DNA of 64,000 nucleotides, taken from contig NZ_FWXK01000006.1 of the NCBI RefSeq assembly GCF_900176325.1, positions 1 to 64,000 on the forward strand, in the 5' to 3' direction. The notes under the pieces are model-generated. The model did not search any database, had not been told where the DNA came from, and saw only the letters and a list, made by a program, of their open reading frames with translations. A program made the translations under genes and the position numbers. The number at the start of each line of letters is the position of its first letter. The first letter of the stretch is position 1. Shown in pieces: positions 25,940-35,372 of this stretch. This DNA comes from Aerococcus suis (lineage in GTDB: Bacteria > Bacillota > Bacilli > Lactobacillales > Aerococcaceae).

Positions 25940-27055
25940 ATGTCAGAAGAAACTTATAATGCCCCGACGGAAATCAAAGAATTAGAGATTTTTAATACAA
26001 TTGAATTAGAAGACTATGCCAAAGAAGTAATGCCTCATGGTGGATTTGACTATTTAGCTGGTGCTTCTGGTGAAGAGTATACGCGGAAACGTAATGTGGA
26101 ATCGTTTAAATCAAAAGGAATTTTACCTCGTGTCTTAGCAGACGTTGAATTTCCAGAAACTGATACGAAGATTTTTGAACATGATTTAAAAGTACCTTTC
26201 ATTATGGCCCCAATTGCTGCTCATGGTTTAGCTCATGAAACAAAAGAAGCAGGAACAGCGAAAGGAATTTCTGAATTTGGTGGTACGATTATGTCCATTT
26301 CTGCTTATTCAGGTGCCACATTCTCTGAAATTGAAGAAGGATTAAACGGCAATCCGCGCTGGTTCCAAATTTATATGTCTAAAGATGACCAATTAAATAA
26401 AAACATTTTAGACGAAGCAAAAGCAGACGGTGCGACAGCTATTATTTTAACGGCTGATGCTACTATTTCAGGTAACCGTGATCGTGATGATAAAAATCAC
26501 TTTGTTTATCCATTTGGTATGCCAATCGTCTCACGTTATTTAACAGGTTCAGGCGAAAACATGTCATTAAATAATATCTATGCTCAATCTAAACAAAAAA
26601 TTACGCCTAAAGATGTCGAGTTTATTAAAGAATATTCAGGATTACCTGTTTTCGTTAAAGGGATTCAAACACCAGAGGATGCATTAAAAGCAATTGGTGC
26701 TGGAGCAGATGGTGTCTGGGTATCTAATCATGGTGGTCGTCAATTAGATGAAGCCCCTGGTTCATTTGAAGTATTAGAAGAAATTTCTGAAGCAGTCGCT
26801 GGTCGTGTACCAATTGTATTCGATTCAGGTGTGCGTCGTGGAGAACATATTTTTAAAGCATTAGCTTCCGGTGCTGATATTGTCGCGTTAGGTCGTCCTG
26901 TCTTATTTGGATTGGCTCTTGGTGGCTGGAAAGGGGTTAAATCAGTTTTAGAATACTTTGAAGAAGATCTAAAACGGGTGATGCAACTTGCTGGGGCACA
27001 AACGATTGATGATATTAAACATACACGACTAAAAGATATGAATAATTGGCAATAA
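25940..27055 (+). CDS. lctO: L-lactate oxidase
   Basis: A 371-residue FMN enzyme that oxidises L-lactate to pyruvate with O2, releasing H2O2. It closely resembles the Aerococcus viridans enzyme, sharing [39 protein letters not shown] and [10 protein letters not shown]. Key residues are visible: the Tyr in [11 protein letters not shown], the catalytic His in SNHGGRQL and the following Arg. Residues 170-200 include the active-site lid loop. AAGGAGAG precedes the ATG. It forms a single-gene unit with its own terminator. Confidence 0.95.
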   Translation: MSEETYNAPTEIKELEIFNTIELEDYAKEVMPHGGFDYLAGASGEEYTRKRNVESFKSKGILPRVLADVEFPETDTKIFEHDLKVPFIMAPIAAHGLAHETKEAGTAKGISEFGGTIMSISAYSGATFSEIEEGLNGNPRWFQIYMSKDDQLNKNILDEAKADGATAIILTADATISGNRDRDDKNHFVYPFGMPIVSRYLTGSGENMSLNNIYAQSKQKITPKDVEFIKEYSGLPVFVKGIQTPEDALKAIGAGADGVWVSNHGGRQLDEAPGSFEVLEEISEAVAGRVPIVFDSGVRRGEHIFKALASGADIVALGRPVLFGLALGGWKGVKSVLEYFEEDLKRVMQLAGAQTIDDIKHTRLKDMNNWQ

Positions 27056-27060
27056 AAAAT

Positions 27061-27095
27061 AAGCCGTCATCTCAATTTAGAGGTGACGGCTTTTT
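27061..27095. terminator. terminator between lctO and a small membrane protein gene
   Basis: AAGCCGTCATCTC and GAGGTGACGGCTT pair around AATTTA and are followed by Ts on the plus strand. Confidence 0.92.
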
Positions 27096-27098
27096 AAG

Positions 27099-27263
27099 TT
27101 ACCGTTTAAGTAATTTCCGACCAATAAAGTAAACGATAAGATAAATAACAATAAATGAGACAAAATCAGTGAGTAACGAATCAATCGTTATTATCTGACT
27201 CAAAATACTTTGTAAGATAAATGTAACCGCGAAAACAAGAACGTCAAAAATAAATTCTTTCAT
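27099..27263 (-). CDS. 54-residue two-helix membrane protein, unknown
   Basis: A small gene on the minus strand with a good ribosome binding site (AAGGAG, 6 bases before the ATG at 27263). It encodes MKEFIFDVLVFAVTFILQSI and, after a short polar turn with one Asp (about residue 28), a second hydrophobic stretch ending in GRKLLKR. Two membrane helices with a positive C-terminus are predicted by eye. It lies 12 bases downstream of the yigZ gene and is probably cotranscribed with it. I recognise no family. Confidence 0.65.
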   Translation of the reverse strand: MKEFIFDVLVFAVTFILQSILSQIITIDSLLTDFVSFIVIYLIVYFIGRKLLKR

Positions 27264-27275
27264 AATGGCTCCTTA

Positions 27276-27923
27276 TTAGTGGTTATCGGGATTTACAGGG
27301 ACATCGACATACGTTTCTTCGCCAACTTCAAATGAGGCTTGGTCACTGGTTAAATCAATAATTTCAGATTTTAATTGATCGACTTGGGCAGTAGGAACAC
27401 CAAGATGATAAGTGACGTTTTCCATATAAGTTGTATCTTGTAATTGATAGGTAGAGTTTTCTAACCAATTTTCCATCATCCCAGATAATGAATAGTCAAC
27501 AGTCACATCGACTGCTGTTTGGACTTGTCGTTCAACGACACCTACTTCATGCATCACTTCACTAACCGCGCTACTATAAGCACGGACTAAGCCACCAGCA
27601 CCTAACTTAGTGCCTCCAAAATAACGGGTGACGACGACCACAACGTTATGTAAGTCATTCTGTTTCAACACTTCTAACATGGGGACACCAGCTGTTCCAG
27701 AAGGTTCCCCATCATCCAAAGCACGTTGGATTTCGTTACGATCTCCAATTTGAAAAGCGACACAATTATGAGTGGCTTTCCAATGCTCTTTTTTGATGGT
27801 ATCAACAAACGCTTTGGCTTCTTCTTCACTGAACGCGCGGGCAATGTGTCCGATAAAACGAGAGCCTTTTATTTCAATTTCATGAGAGCCCCCACCTTCA
27901 GTAATGGTTTTATAAGTTATCAT
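27276..27923 (-). CDS. YigZ/IMPACT family protein
   Basis: A 215-residue cytosolic protein of the YigZ (UPF0029/IMPACT) family. The N-terminal domain holds KGSRFIGHIA, the diagnostic DDGEPSGTAGVPMLEVL near residue 70 and TRYFGGTKLGAGGLVRAYS. The C-terminal DUF1949 domain has a ferredoxin-like fold. Eukaryotic IMPACT modulates GCN2; the bacterial role is not settled. The ATG at 27923 is used, although its ribosome binding site is modest (AAGGAG about 11 bases away). Confidence 0.93.
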   Translation of the reverse strand: MITYKTITEGGGSHEIEIKGSRFIGHIARAFSEEEAKAFVDTIKKEHWKATHNCVAFQIGDRNEIQRALDDGEPSGTAGVPMLEVLKQNDLHNVVVVVTRYFGGTKLGAGGLVRAYSSAVSEVMHEVGVVERQVQTAVDVTVDYSLSGMMENWLENSTYQLQDTTYMENVTYHLGVPTAQVDQLKSEIIDLTSDQASFEVGEETYVDVPVNPDNH

Positions 27924-28024
27924 CTGATAAACTCCTTGCTTGTCTGATTACTGTGACTGAAATACTTACCCTTTATCTTACAATATTTTAAAAAGCGCTG
28001 ACAAGTCAGGAGACATAGACCCTA

Positions 28025-28726
28025 TTAGTAGGAAGTAGATGAGTGAGAGAAACTGTCAGGGGTTCGCCAGTTTTCTTGATTCCAGGCCATATCCCAGAAT
28101 AGATATTCATAACGGCTAGTCGTTATGACAATATCTTCCAATTGTTCTAATTCACGCTCAGGTTTTCCAGCAGCTAATTCATCCATTAAAGTAATGGATT
28201 GATCAACTAATTCTTTGTAGTCATCATTAGAGTAAGTTTCAATCCAAGACCCATAATGAGGTTGGGAAGTGGCGTCTTCCTTTTTAGCTAATTCGTGACC
28301 GATATAATAATAAGACCAAACACAAGTTAGAATAGCTGCCATCACATTTTCCACGTTACCTGCCTGAGAGACATTTAACATATAAGAAGTATAAGCAGTC
28401 GTCACTTCAGCATTTTCAGTATTTTCGATATTTTCTAAAGAGAGGCCATATTCCTTAGCGTACTCTCGGTGACCATCCATTTCATCGAATAGCACACCAT
28501 AGAGTAAGTCAGTAAAAGTTTGCATAATTTTTAAATTAGGCGCTTTAGCAGCTCCGATAGCGAATAGGCGAGCATATTCAATTAAATAGTTATAGTCTTG
28601 GATTAACCAATGTTGAAACTTTTTAGGATCTAGGGAGTCATCGCCTAACCCTTTAACAAATGGATGATCAAGATAAGTTGCCCATAATGGTTCCACTTTT
28701 GGCCAAATACGTTCAGAAAATGTCAA
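28025..28726 (-). CDS. tenA: TenA-family aminopyrimidine aminohydrolase (thiaminase II)
   Basis: A 233-residue all-helical enzyme that hydrolyses aminopyrimidine from degraded thiamine for salvage. Cys135 in ILTCVWSYYYIG is the catalytic cysteine. Family residues also include the Asp in LIQDYNYLIEYARLF (about 44) and the C-terminal YEYLFWDMAW. The start is TTG at 28726, with AAAGGAC 8 bases before it. A TPP riboswitch with terminator controls it, so it is expressed when thiamine pyrophosphate is scarce. No other thiamine genes lie beside it. Confidence 0.94.
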   Translation of the reverse strand: MTFSERIWPKVEPLWATYLDHPFVKGLGDDSLDPKKFQHWLIQDYNYLIEYARLFAIGAAKAPNLKIMQTFTDLLYGVLFDEMDGHREYAKEYGLSLENIENTENAEVTTAYTSYMLNVSQAGNVENVMAAILTCVWSYYYIGHELAKKEDATSQPHYGSWIETYSNDDYKELVDQSITLMDELAAGKPERELEQLEDIVITTSRYEYLFWDMAWNQENWRTPDSFSHSSTSY

Positions 28727-28756
28727 GAGTTATCGTCCTTTCTAAAATTAAAAGTA

Positions 28757-28870
28757 AAAAAGCAAGCCATCACATGGAGGCTTGCATAAGTGAGTCAAAC
28801 AATTCCCTACGGCAGTTTTCTGCATCAGGTTCAATGAGTATTTCTCAGCTAAATTAAGCACCCCAATTGT
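28757..28870 (-). promoter_or_regulatory. TPP riboswitch with terminator
   Basis: Read on the minus strand from 28868, the aptamer shows GGGGTGCTTAA, the THI core GCTGAGAAATACTCATTGAA, then CCTGATGCAG and TGCCGTAGGGAA. It is followed by the terminator stem GCAAGCC...GGCTTGC (28785-28762) and a U-run. TPP binding should favour termination ahead of tenA. Confidence 0.97.
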
Positions 28871-28891
28871 TTATGATGAACTTTTGTCGTC

Positions 28892-28920
28892 ATTATATAA
28901 CTTAAAGTATCACTGTGCAA
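28892..28920 (-). promoter_or_regulatory. tenA riboswitch promoter
   Basis: On the minus strand, TTGCAC (28920-28915), 17 bases and TATAAT (28897-28892) form a strong promoter 24 bases before the TPP aptamer. Confidence 0.88.
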
Positions 28921-29090
28921 TTAAGTCGATTATAGGAAGTTGTTTATTCCATGATATCCTTGGCGTTAAAGGCGTAAGAAATAGTCATATAAGGCTAGAA
29001 ATACCTATGAATGGTAAAAAGTATTAGGACAGGGAGAAGTGACTGTGTTATACTATTTGAGAGTAAATGACAATGAAGGGAGTTCATACT

Positions 29091-29936
29091 ATGTCTATAG
29101 CTATTGTAACTGACAGTACCGCGTATTTAGATCCAAGCTATATTGACGCACATCAGATTACGATTTTACCGCTATCTACTTCCTTTTCCGATGGGACATA
29201 CATTGAGGGGCAGGATTTAACTGCTGACCAGTTTTATGACAAAATGGCTAAACTCGATGAAATTCCAACCACTTCCCAACCGAGTACTGGCTTAATTCAA
29301 GAAAAATTGCAACAGTTAGCTGAAACTTATGAAGAGATTTTAGTGTTAACGATTTCTAGTGGTATTTCAGGAACAGCTCAAACGGTCCAAACGATGGCTT
29401 CTGAACTTTCTAACACACGTGTGGAAGTATATGATTCAGAAATTACGTGCCATCCCCTCGCTTTTTTAGTGGAAAAAGCAGTCACCTTAGCTGAACAAGG
29501 CGAAGACATGTCCACAATTTTAGCGGCTTTAAATGAGTTAAAAGCGAATTTATCGGCTTATTTTGTCGTAGAAAACTTGAATCATTTGGCTAAAGGTGGA
29601 CGATTAAGTCAAGCAGGCGCTATGATGGGCGGTTTGTTGAAAATTAAACCTCTTCTTTATTTTAAAGAAGGAAAAATTGAAGTTTTCGAAAAAGTACGGA
29701 CAAGCAAAAAAGCAGTGACGCGAATTACCGATTTATTTGAGGAATCCTATACTAATAGTCAACAAAATTGGCAGATTGCGGTCATTGGTCCAGAAGACAA
29801 TGCATATGTTCAAAGCTTATTAACGTACTTTAAAGAAAATCATCCTGATATTCCGATTAGTTTACATTATTTCGGACCGGTTATTGGAACGCATCTCGGT
29901 GCAGATGCATTCGGTGTCACTTGGACGATTCAATAA
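29091..29936 (+). CDS. DegV-family fatty-acid-binding protein
   Basis: A 281-residue member of the DegV/FakB family, which bind fatty acids for phosphorylation by FakA. The N-terminal IAIVTDSTAYL, the central TSQPSTG and TISSGISGTAQT (about 78-95) and the NLNHLAKGGRLSQA segment are typical. FakA itself is not in the window, so a role in exogenous fatty acid use is inferred from the family. The ATG at 29091 has GAAGGGAG upstream; in-frame earlier starts are less well placed. Confidence 0.92.
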   Translation: MSIAIVTDSTAYLDPSYIDAHQITILPLSTSFSDGTYIEGQDLTADQFYDKMAKLDEIPTTSQPSTGLIQEKLQQLAETYEEILVLTISSGISGTAQTVQTMASELSNTRVEVYDSEITCHPLAFLVEKAVTLAEQGEDMSTILAALNELKANLSAYFVVENLNHLAKGGRLSQAGAMMGGLLKIKPLLYFKEGKIEVFEKVRTSKKAVTRITDLFEESYTNSQQNWQIAVIGPEDNAYVQSLLTYFKENHPDIPISLHYFGPVIGTHLGADAFGVTWTIQ

Positions 29937-29970
29937 TCACATAAAATATAATTTATATGCTATTATTCTG

Positions 29971-29998
29971 AGGCTAGAACAATTGTTCTAGTCTTTTT
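29971..29998 (+). terminator. terminator after degV
   Basis: AGGCTAGAAC and GTTCTAGTCT pair around AATT, followed by five Ts. Confidence 0.88.
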
Positions 29999-30038
29999 CG
30001 TATTTAAAAGTAACTTATACAAAAATGGGGAACATAAG

Positions 30039-31388
30039 ATGGATGAACAGAGTCTTCTAATCGGGCGATTAGTTACCGCTAAAGAAGTAAATATGACAAG
30101 CCAAGAAATTGAAAAACTACCAAATCTTGTGCGTTATTCTGCGCTTACAAAAACATCATCTGGATATTGTTGCAACCGTTGTGGAGCGATTAAACCTCAG
30201 GACTTTTATCGAAATTATTGTCAGTGTGGGCAAGAATGTGTTTATTGTACGCGATGCTTAGCGTTTGGAAAATTACGTTTATGTGATAAGTTGTATCATT
30301 TACCGGCACAAGACTGGGAGGTTAATCAGGCAATCAGTTGTCAGTGGGAGGGAGAACTTTCCATCGCGCAACAACAAGTGGCTGATGACTTACTAGCAGC
30401 TGTGAAACATCAGCGAAATCATCTAGTATGGGCGGTAACTGGGGCAGGAAAGACAGAAATGATGTATCCAGCGATTACAGCGGTCTTGCGAAGAGGAGGG
30501 CGAGTTGGAATAGCAACACCTAGAGTTGATGTGGCTAATGAACTTTACTTACGTCTTAAGGTGGTTTTTGCGCAAGTAGATTGTTTATTATTACACGGGC
30601 AAAGTGACGACTCCTACCGATTAACACCTTTGATGATTTGTTCGACCCATCAATTGGTTCGCTTTAAGGAAGCTTTTGATTTATTAGTAATTGATGAAAT
30701 TGATGCCTTTCCTTTTTATAATAATGCGATGTTAGGGCAAGCAAAAGATCGAGCTGTTAAGAAGATTGGCAGTCTGTTGCTGTTAACAGCTACTCCTGAT
30801 AAAAAGTTACAAAAAGATTATCAAAACCAGTTATCGATTTTACCCGCACGTTATCATCGCCACGCTTTACCTGTTCCGAAACATTATTGGGTAGGTGACT
30901 GGCAGCGGGCAATTTGCAAGGGAAGATTACCTAGACAATTAATCACCTTAATTCAACGTTACGCGAAAGAACAACGACGATGCTTAATTTTTTTGCCCAA
31001 TATTCAATTGATGAAACAGTGTGAAATGATTTGTCATCAATATTTTCCCGATTTACGTTTAGCGAGTGTTTCTTCTCAGGATGAGGAACGACAGTCAAAG
31101 GTACAAGCGATGCGTGATGAGAAATACGATTTTTTATTAACGACGCTTATTCTAGAGCGAGGAGTAACGTTTCCAGCGATTCATGTTATTGTTTTAGGCA
31201 GTGAAGATGCGACGTTTACGACATCGGCGCTTGTTCAAATTAGTGGTCGGGCTGGACGAAAACCGGAATGTCCGACTGGTGAGGTTAGTTTCCTTCATGA
31301 AGGAATGACACGAGCGAGTAAACAAGCGGTTAAGCAAATTCAGCAAATGAATCGTTTAGGAAGAGAAAGAGGTTTGATCGATGATTAA
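30039..31388 (+). CDS. comFA: competence DNA-uptake ATPase ComFA
   Basis: A 449-residue DEAD-type helicase that helps pull single-stranded DNA across the membrane during transformation. A four-cysteine zinc cluster (CCNRC then CQCGQECVYCTRC, residues 44-73) precedes the helicase core. Walker A GAGKT is at 135-139, Walker B is DEID in LLVIDEIDAFPF, and motif VI is near QISGRAGRKPE. The ATG follows GGGGAAC. comFC overlaps its last 8 bases. Other competence genes are not in the window, so competence itself cannot be judged. Confidence 0.93.
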   Translation: MDEQSLLIGRLVTAKEVNMTSQEIEKLPNLVRYSALTKTSSGYCCNRCGAIKPQDFYRNYCQCGQECVYCTRCLAFGKLRLCDKLYHLPAQDWEVNQAISCQWEGELSIAQQQVADDLLAAVKHQRNHLVWAVTGAGKTEMMYPAITAVLRRGGRVGIATPRVDVANELYLRLKVVFAQVDCLLLHGQSDDSYRLTPLMICSTHQLVRFKEAFDLLVIDEIDAFPFYNNAMLGQAKDRAVKKIGSLLLLTATPDKKLQKDYQNQLSILPARYHRHALPVPKHYWVGDWQRAICKGRLPRQLITLIQRYAKEQRRCLIFLPNIQLMKQCEMICHQYFPDLRLASVSSQDEERQSKVQAMRDEKYDFLLTTLILERGVTFPAIHVIVLGSEDATFTTSALVQISGRAGRKPECPTGEVSFLHEGMTRASKQAVKQIQQMNRLGRERGLIDD

Positions 31389-32073
31389 TTGTGCATTATG
31401 TGGGGCGAGTGATTCACAAGTCGTTCAATTACGAGATATTTTTCTATGGCGTTCCTGTCAGCAACAGTGGTTATGTGCAGAATGTGAAAGCCACTTTCAG
31501 TGGATTGGGGAGACACATTGCTCCACCTGTGGCAGGTTAACCCATCAACTTAAGGAGACCCTATGTGCTGACTGTTGTCGGTGGCTAGAAAACCGTCAGT
31601 GGCAACCGCATAATTATAGCTTAGTAACCTATAATGAGGGATTTAAACGTTGGTTAATTCAATTAAAAGGAGTAGGAGATATTCGCGTGGCGAGTTATTT
31701 TAGCCCTCAGTTACAGAAAATTTACCAGCAATACCGTGAAGCTATTTGGGTGCCTATCCCGTCTTCTAGTCACAATTTACAAACACGTGGGTTTAATCAA
31801 ACAACGGTGATTTTGGCAGAAGCAAAAATTCCATATCAAGAATTATTAATCTATCCGACCGAGACTCAAAAACAAGCATTACGGACGCGCCAAGAACGAT
31901 TATCACGCGCTAATCCTTTTGAATGGAATCCTAATATCGTTCATCAACATATAGAGGAACCAATCGTTTTATTTGATGATGTTTATACGACTGGAATGAC
32001 GATTTATCAAGCCGAACAAGTGTTAAAACAGCATCAGATAAATGTTGTACAAAGTATCACATTAGCAAGATAG
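31381..32073 (+). CDS. comFC: competence protein ComFC, phosphoribosyltransferase-like
   Basis: A 230-residue amidophosphoribosyltransferase-like protein needed for transformation. The N-terminal zinc-finger-like region has repeated Cys pairs (CALCG, CAEC, CSTCG, CADCC). The C-terminal half carries the PRPP-binding motif IVLFDDVYTTGMT (about 198-210), with RGFNQ upstream. It overlaps comFA and partners it in the comF operon. hpf follows about 108 bases after its stop with its own promoter, as in other Lactobacillales. Confidence 0.93.
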   Translation: MINCALCGASDSQVVQLRDIFLWRSCQQQWLCAECESHFQWIGETHCSTCGRLTHQLKETLCADCCRWLENRQWQPHNYSLVTYNEGFKRWLIQLKGVGDIRVASYFSPQLQKIYQQYREAIWVPIPSSSHNLQTRGFNQTTVILAEAKIPYQELLIYPTETQKQALRTRQERLSRANPFEWNPNIVHQHIEEPIVLFDDVYTTGMTIYQAEQVLKQHQINVVQSITLAR

Positions 32074-32085
32074 GAAACAGGGCAC

Positions 32086-32114
32086 TTGATTTTGTAAGCG
32101 TTTCAATATATAAT
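32086..32114 (+). promoter_or_regulatory. hpf promoter overlapped by a cre-like site
   Basis: TTGATT (32086-32091), 17 bases and TATAAT (32109-32114) form a strong promoter. Between them TGTAAGCGTTTCAA (32093-32106) matches a CcpA operator except near its 3' end. A site in this position should repress, linking ribosome hibernation to carbon supply. Confidence 0.72.
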
Positions 32115-32180
32115 ATAGATACATTAAAGGAAGTCATGAAGGCTTCGCCAGATATATCTGGAATAGAAAGGATGACAATT

Positions 32181-32744
32181 ATGTTTACATATAATATCCG
32201 TGGAGAAAATATCGAAATTACTCCTGCTATCAGAGAATATGCTGAAAAAAAAGTATCTAAAATTGAACGCTATTTCAAAGATAGTCCAGATGCGACAGCA
32301 TATGTCAATGCTAAAGTCTATGACAATCATGACGCTAAAGCAGAAGTAACGATTCCTCTTTCAGGTGGCTTAACGTTACGTGCTGAAGAAACTAGCCAAG
32401 ACTTATATGGAAGTATTGACTTGGTAGTTGACAAGTTAGAACGTCAAGTACGTAAACATAAAACGAAATTAAATCGTAAAGCGCGTGAAACTGGTAAAGC
32501 TGATATTGTCGCACCAGTTGAAGAGACTGAACCAGAAGAAACAGATGACGACATTAAAATTGTTCGTCGTAAATCAATCGCGATTAAACCAATGAGCCCT
32601 GAAGAAGCTGTTTTACAAATGGACATGTTAGGGCATAACTTCTTCTTATTCGAAGATGCAGAAACAGAAGGAATTTCATTAGTTTACAAACGTAAAAAAG
32701 AATCATATGGATTAATTGAAATTGAAGACGATATTATCGAATAA
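32181..32744 (+). CDS. hpf: ribosome hibernation promoting factor, long form
   Basis: A 187-residue long-type HPF that dimerises 70S ribosomes into inactive 100S particles. The N-terminal S30AE/RaiA domain spans about 1-100 (TYNIRGENIEITPAIREYAE onward), followed by an acidic linker (EETEPEETDDDIKI). The C-terminal dimerisation domain (about 128-187) carries KPMSPEEAVLQMDMLGHNFFLF. The ATG at 32181 is used, with GAAAGGA 9 bases upstream; longer in-frame starts cover untranslated sequence. Confidence 0.95.
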   Translation: MFTYNIRGENIEITPAIREYAEKKVSKIERYFKDSPDATAYVNAKVYDNHDAKAEVTIPLSGGLTLRAEETSQDLYGSIDLVVDKLERQVRKHKTKLNRKARETGKADIVAPVEETEPEETDDDIKIVRRKSIAIKPMSPEEAVLQMDMLGHNFFLFEDAETEGISLVYKRKKESYGLIEIEDDIIE

Positions 32745-32763
32745 GTTGTGCCATAAACTTATC

Positions 32764-32797
32764 AAGGTCGAGGGAAGGTTTCCCTCGACCTTTTTTC
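32764..32797 (+). terminator. terminator after hpf
   Basis: AAGGTCGAGGGA pairs with TCCCTCGACCTT around AGGTT, followed by six Ts. Confidence 0.93.
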
Positions 32798-32930
32798 GTA
32801 AAATCGTCTCATAAATGTGGATAATTAAACCTATTTATCTATCTGATAATTAGTGATATTATAAGATAGATGCAGTGTATTGTAGACTAGCTATGAATGC
32901 ACATAACCAAGCGAGCAAAAGGAGAATACC

Positions 32931-35309
32931 ATGGCTAACATTTTAAAAAAAATGTTTGATAATGATAAAAAAGAATTAAAAAAATTCGCTAAAATCGCTA
33001 AACAAGTAGAAGATTTAGGCGAAAAGTATGGTAAATATTCAGATGATCAATTAAGAGAAAAAACAGCGTCGTTTAAAGAACGTTTAGAGTATGGTGAAGA
33101 CTTAGAAGATATTCTAGTTGAAGCCTTTGCGACGGTTCGTGAAGGAGCACGTCGAGTACTCGGCCTTTATCCTTTCCATGTCCAAATCTTAGGTGGTTTA
33201 GCCATTCATTACGGAAATATTGCCGAAATGAAAACCGGTGAAGGAAAAACGTTAACAGAAACGATGCCCGTTTATTTAAACGCATTGACTGGTAAAGGGG
33301 TTCATGTGGTAACGGTTAATGAATATTTAGCACGCCGTGACGCTGTTGAAATGGGAGAGTTATATGAATTTCTTGGTTTAACGGTTGGGTTAAATACGAA
33401 TGATAAAGATTCTCAAGCGAAACGAGAAGCTTATAATTGTGACATTACGTATTCAACCAATAACGAATTAGGGTTCGATTACTTACGGGATAACATGGTA
33501 GTTTACAAAGAACAAATGGTTCAACGACCACTTTACTTTGCTGTTGTCGACGAAGTAGACTCTATTTTAATCGATGAAGCACGGACACCGTTAATTATTT
33601 CCGGACAAGTAGAACAATCAACAGCACTTTACCAACGAGCTGACTATTTTGTTAAAAGTTTAACTGAAGATGAAGACTATATTATTGATGTCTCTTCGAA
33701 AACCATTAGTTTAACTGAACAAGGAATTGAAAAAGCCGAAGAAGTTTTCCGTTTACCTAATTTATATGATGTTGAAAACGGTCGATTGATTCACCATATC
33801 GATACGGCATTGCGAGCAAATTATATTATGCTTCGCGATATCGATTATGTCGTTCAAGATGATGAAGTTAAAATTGTTGACGGCTTTACGGGACGGATTA
33901 TGGATGGCCGTCGTTATTCTGATGGACTACATCAGGCCATTGAAGCGAAAGAAAACGTCCCTGTTGAAAAAGAATCCAAAACAATGGCTACGATTACGTT
34001 CCAAAATTATTTCAGAATGTATGAGAAATTGTCTGGGATGACTGGGACTGCTAAAACGGAAGAACAAGAATTCCGTGAAATTTATAATATGAATGTTATT
34101 CAAATTCCAACGAACCGTCCAGTACAACGGGAAGATGCTTCTGATATCATTTATCCTAACTTAAAAGCAAAATTCAATGCGGTTGTTGATGATATTGAAG
34201 CACGTCATGATAAAGGACAACCGATATTAGTAGGGACTGTTGCGGTTGAAACGTCAGAATTATTATCACGTGAGTTGAATAAACGTCATATTGCACATAA
34301 CGTGTTAAATGCGAAAAACCATGAGCGTGAAGCCGATATTATTATGAATGCTGGACAACAAGGTGCCGTAACCATTGCCACGAATATGGCTGGTCGTGGG
34401 ACTGACATTAAATTAGGCCCTGGTGTTAAAGAAGTTGGTGGACTAGCAGTTATTGGGACAGAACGTCACGAGTCTCGGCGAATTGATAACCAATTACGGG
34501 GACGTTCAGGTCGTCAAGGAGATCCAGGTTACTCTCGTTTCTACCTTTCTCTAGAAGATGATTTAATGCGTCGTTTTGGTTCTGAACGGATTCAATCATT
34601 ATGGGAAACGTTAAATGTTGATAGTGATGACCAAGACTTAGCGATTGAAAATCGAATGATTTCAAAACAAATTGAAGGGGCTCAAGTCCGTGTCGAAGGG
34701 AACAACTATGATACCCGTAAAAACGTTTTAGAGTACGACGAAGTGATGCGTGAACAACGTGAAATTATTTATCGTCAGCGGCAACAAGTCATTGATGCGA
34801 CAGAATCATTAGATTATGTCATGTGGCCAATGATTAAACGGACGATTGAACGGATCGTTGACGTATATACTGATGGTGACAAAGAAGATTGGAACTTAGA
34901 AGCCATTCTTGACTTTGCGAAGACAGAATTATTAAGTCCTGACGAGGTTGAAATGTCAGATTTAGAGGGCCGTAAACCTGAAGAAATGGTCGACTTTTTA
35001 GCGAATGCAGCTCATGAGAAATTTGAAACGAAAATCAATAGTATGGCTAATCCAGGTTTAGCCTTAGAATTTGAAAAAGTCATTATTCTAAAAGCTGTTG
35101 ATGCGCGTTGGACCGATCATATCGATGCGATGGATCAATTGCGTCAAGGTGTTGGATTACGAGCTTATGCCCAAAATAATCCATTAGTTGAATACCAAAC
35201 AGAAGGTTTTGATCGTTTTAATGAAATGATTGCTGGAATTGAACATGACGCGACACGTATGTTTATGAAAGCTGAAATCCGTCAAAACTTACAACGTCAA
35301 CAAGTGTAA
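32931..35309 (+). CDS. secA: preprotein translocase ATPase SecA
   Basis: A 792-residue motor ATPase that drives proteins through SecYEG. Walker A MKTGEGKT lies near residue 103, [13 protein letters not shown] near 208, and the helicase motif [14 protein letters not shown] near 520-535. It ends QNLQRQQV without the C-terminal cysteine-rich SEC-C tail (CxCGSGKK) of longer SecA proteins, a shortening seen in several lactic acid bacteria. GGAGAA precedes the ATG. prfB follows 63 bases downstream, the usual secA-prfB arrangement. Confidence 0.97.
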   Translation: MANILKKMFDNDKKELKKFAKIAKQVEDLGEKYGKYSDDQLREKTASFKERLEYGEDLEDILVEAFATVREGARRVLGLYPFHVQILGGLAIHYGNIAEMKTGEGKTLTETMPVYLNALTGKGVHVVTVNEYLARRDAVEMGELYEFLGLTVGLNTNDKDSQAKREAYNCDITYSTNNELGFDYLRDNMVVYKEQMVQRPLYFAVVDEVDSILIDEARTPLIISGQVEQSTALYQRADYFVKSLTEDEDYIIDVSSKTISLTEQGIEKAEEVFRLPNLYDVENGRLIHHIDTALRANYIMLRDIDYVVQDDEVKIVDGFTGRIMDGRRYSDGLHQAIEAKENVPVEKESKTMATITFQNYFRMYEKLSGMTGTAKTEEQEFREIYNMNVIQIPTNRPVQREDASDIIYPNLKAKFNAVVDDIEARHDKGQPILVGTVAVETSELLSRELNKRHIAHNVLNAKNHEREADIIMNAGQQGAVTIATNMAGRGTDIKLGPGVKEVGGLAVIGTERHESRRIDNQLRGRSGRQGDPGYSRFYLSLEDDLMRRFGSERIQSLWETLNVDSDDQDLAIENRMISKQIEGAQVRVEGNNYDTRKNVLEYDEVMREQREIIYRQRQQVIDATESLDYVMWPMIKRTIERIVDVYTDGDKEDWNLEAILDFAKTELLSPDEVEMSDLEGRKPEEMVDFLANAAHEKFETKINSMANPGLALEFEKVIILKAVDARWTDHIDAMDQLRQGVGLRAYAQNNPLVEYQTEGFDRFNEMIAGIEHDATRMFMKAEIRQNLQRQQV

Positions 35310-35372
35310 TAACCGTTTGATGAGCATTCCGCCTATTGCGGTTTGCTCATATTTTTTGAAGGGGAGGCTATT

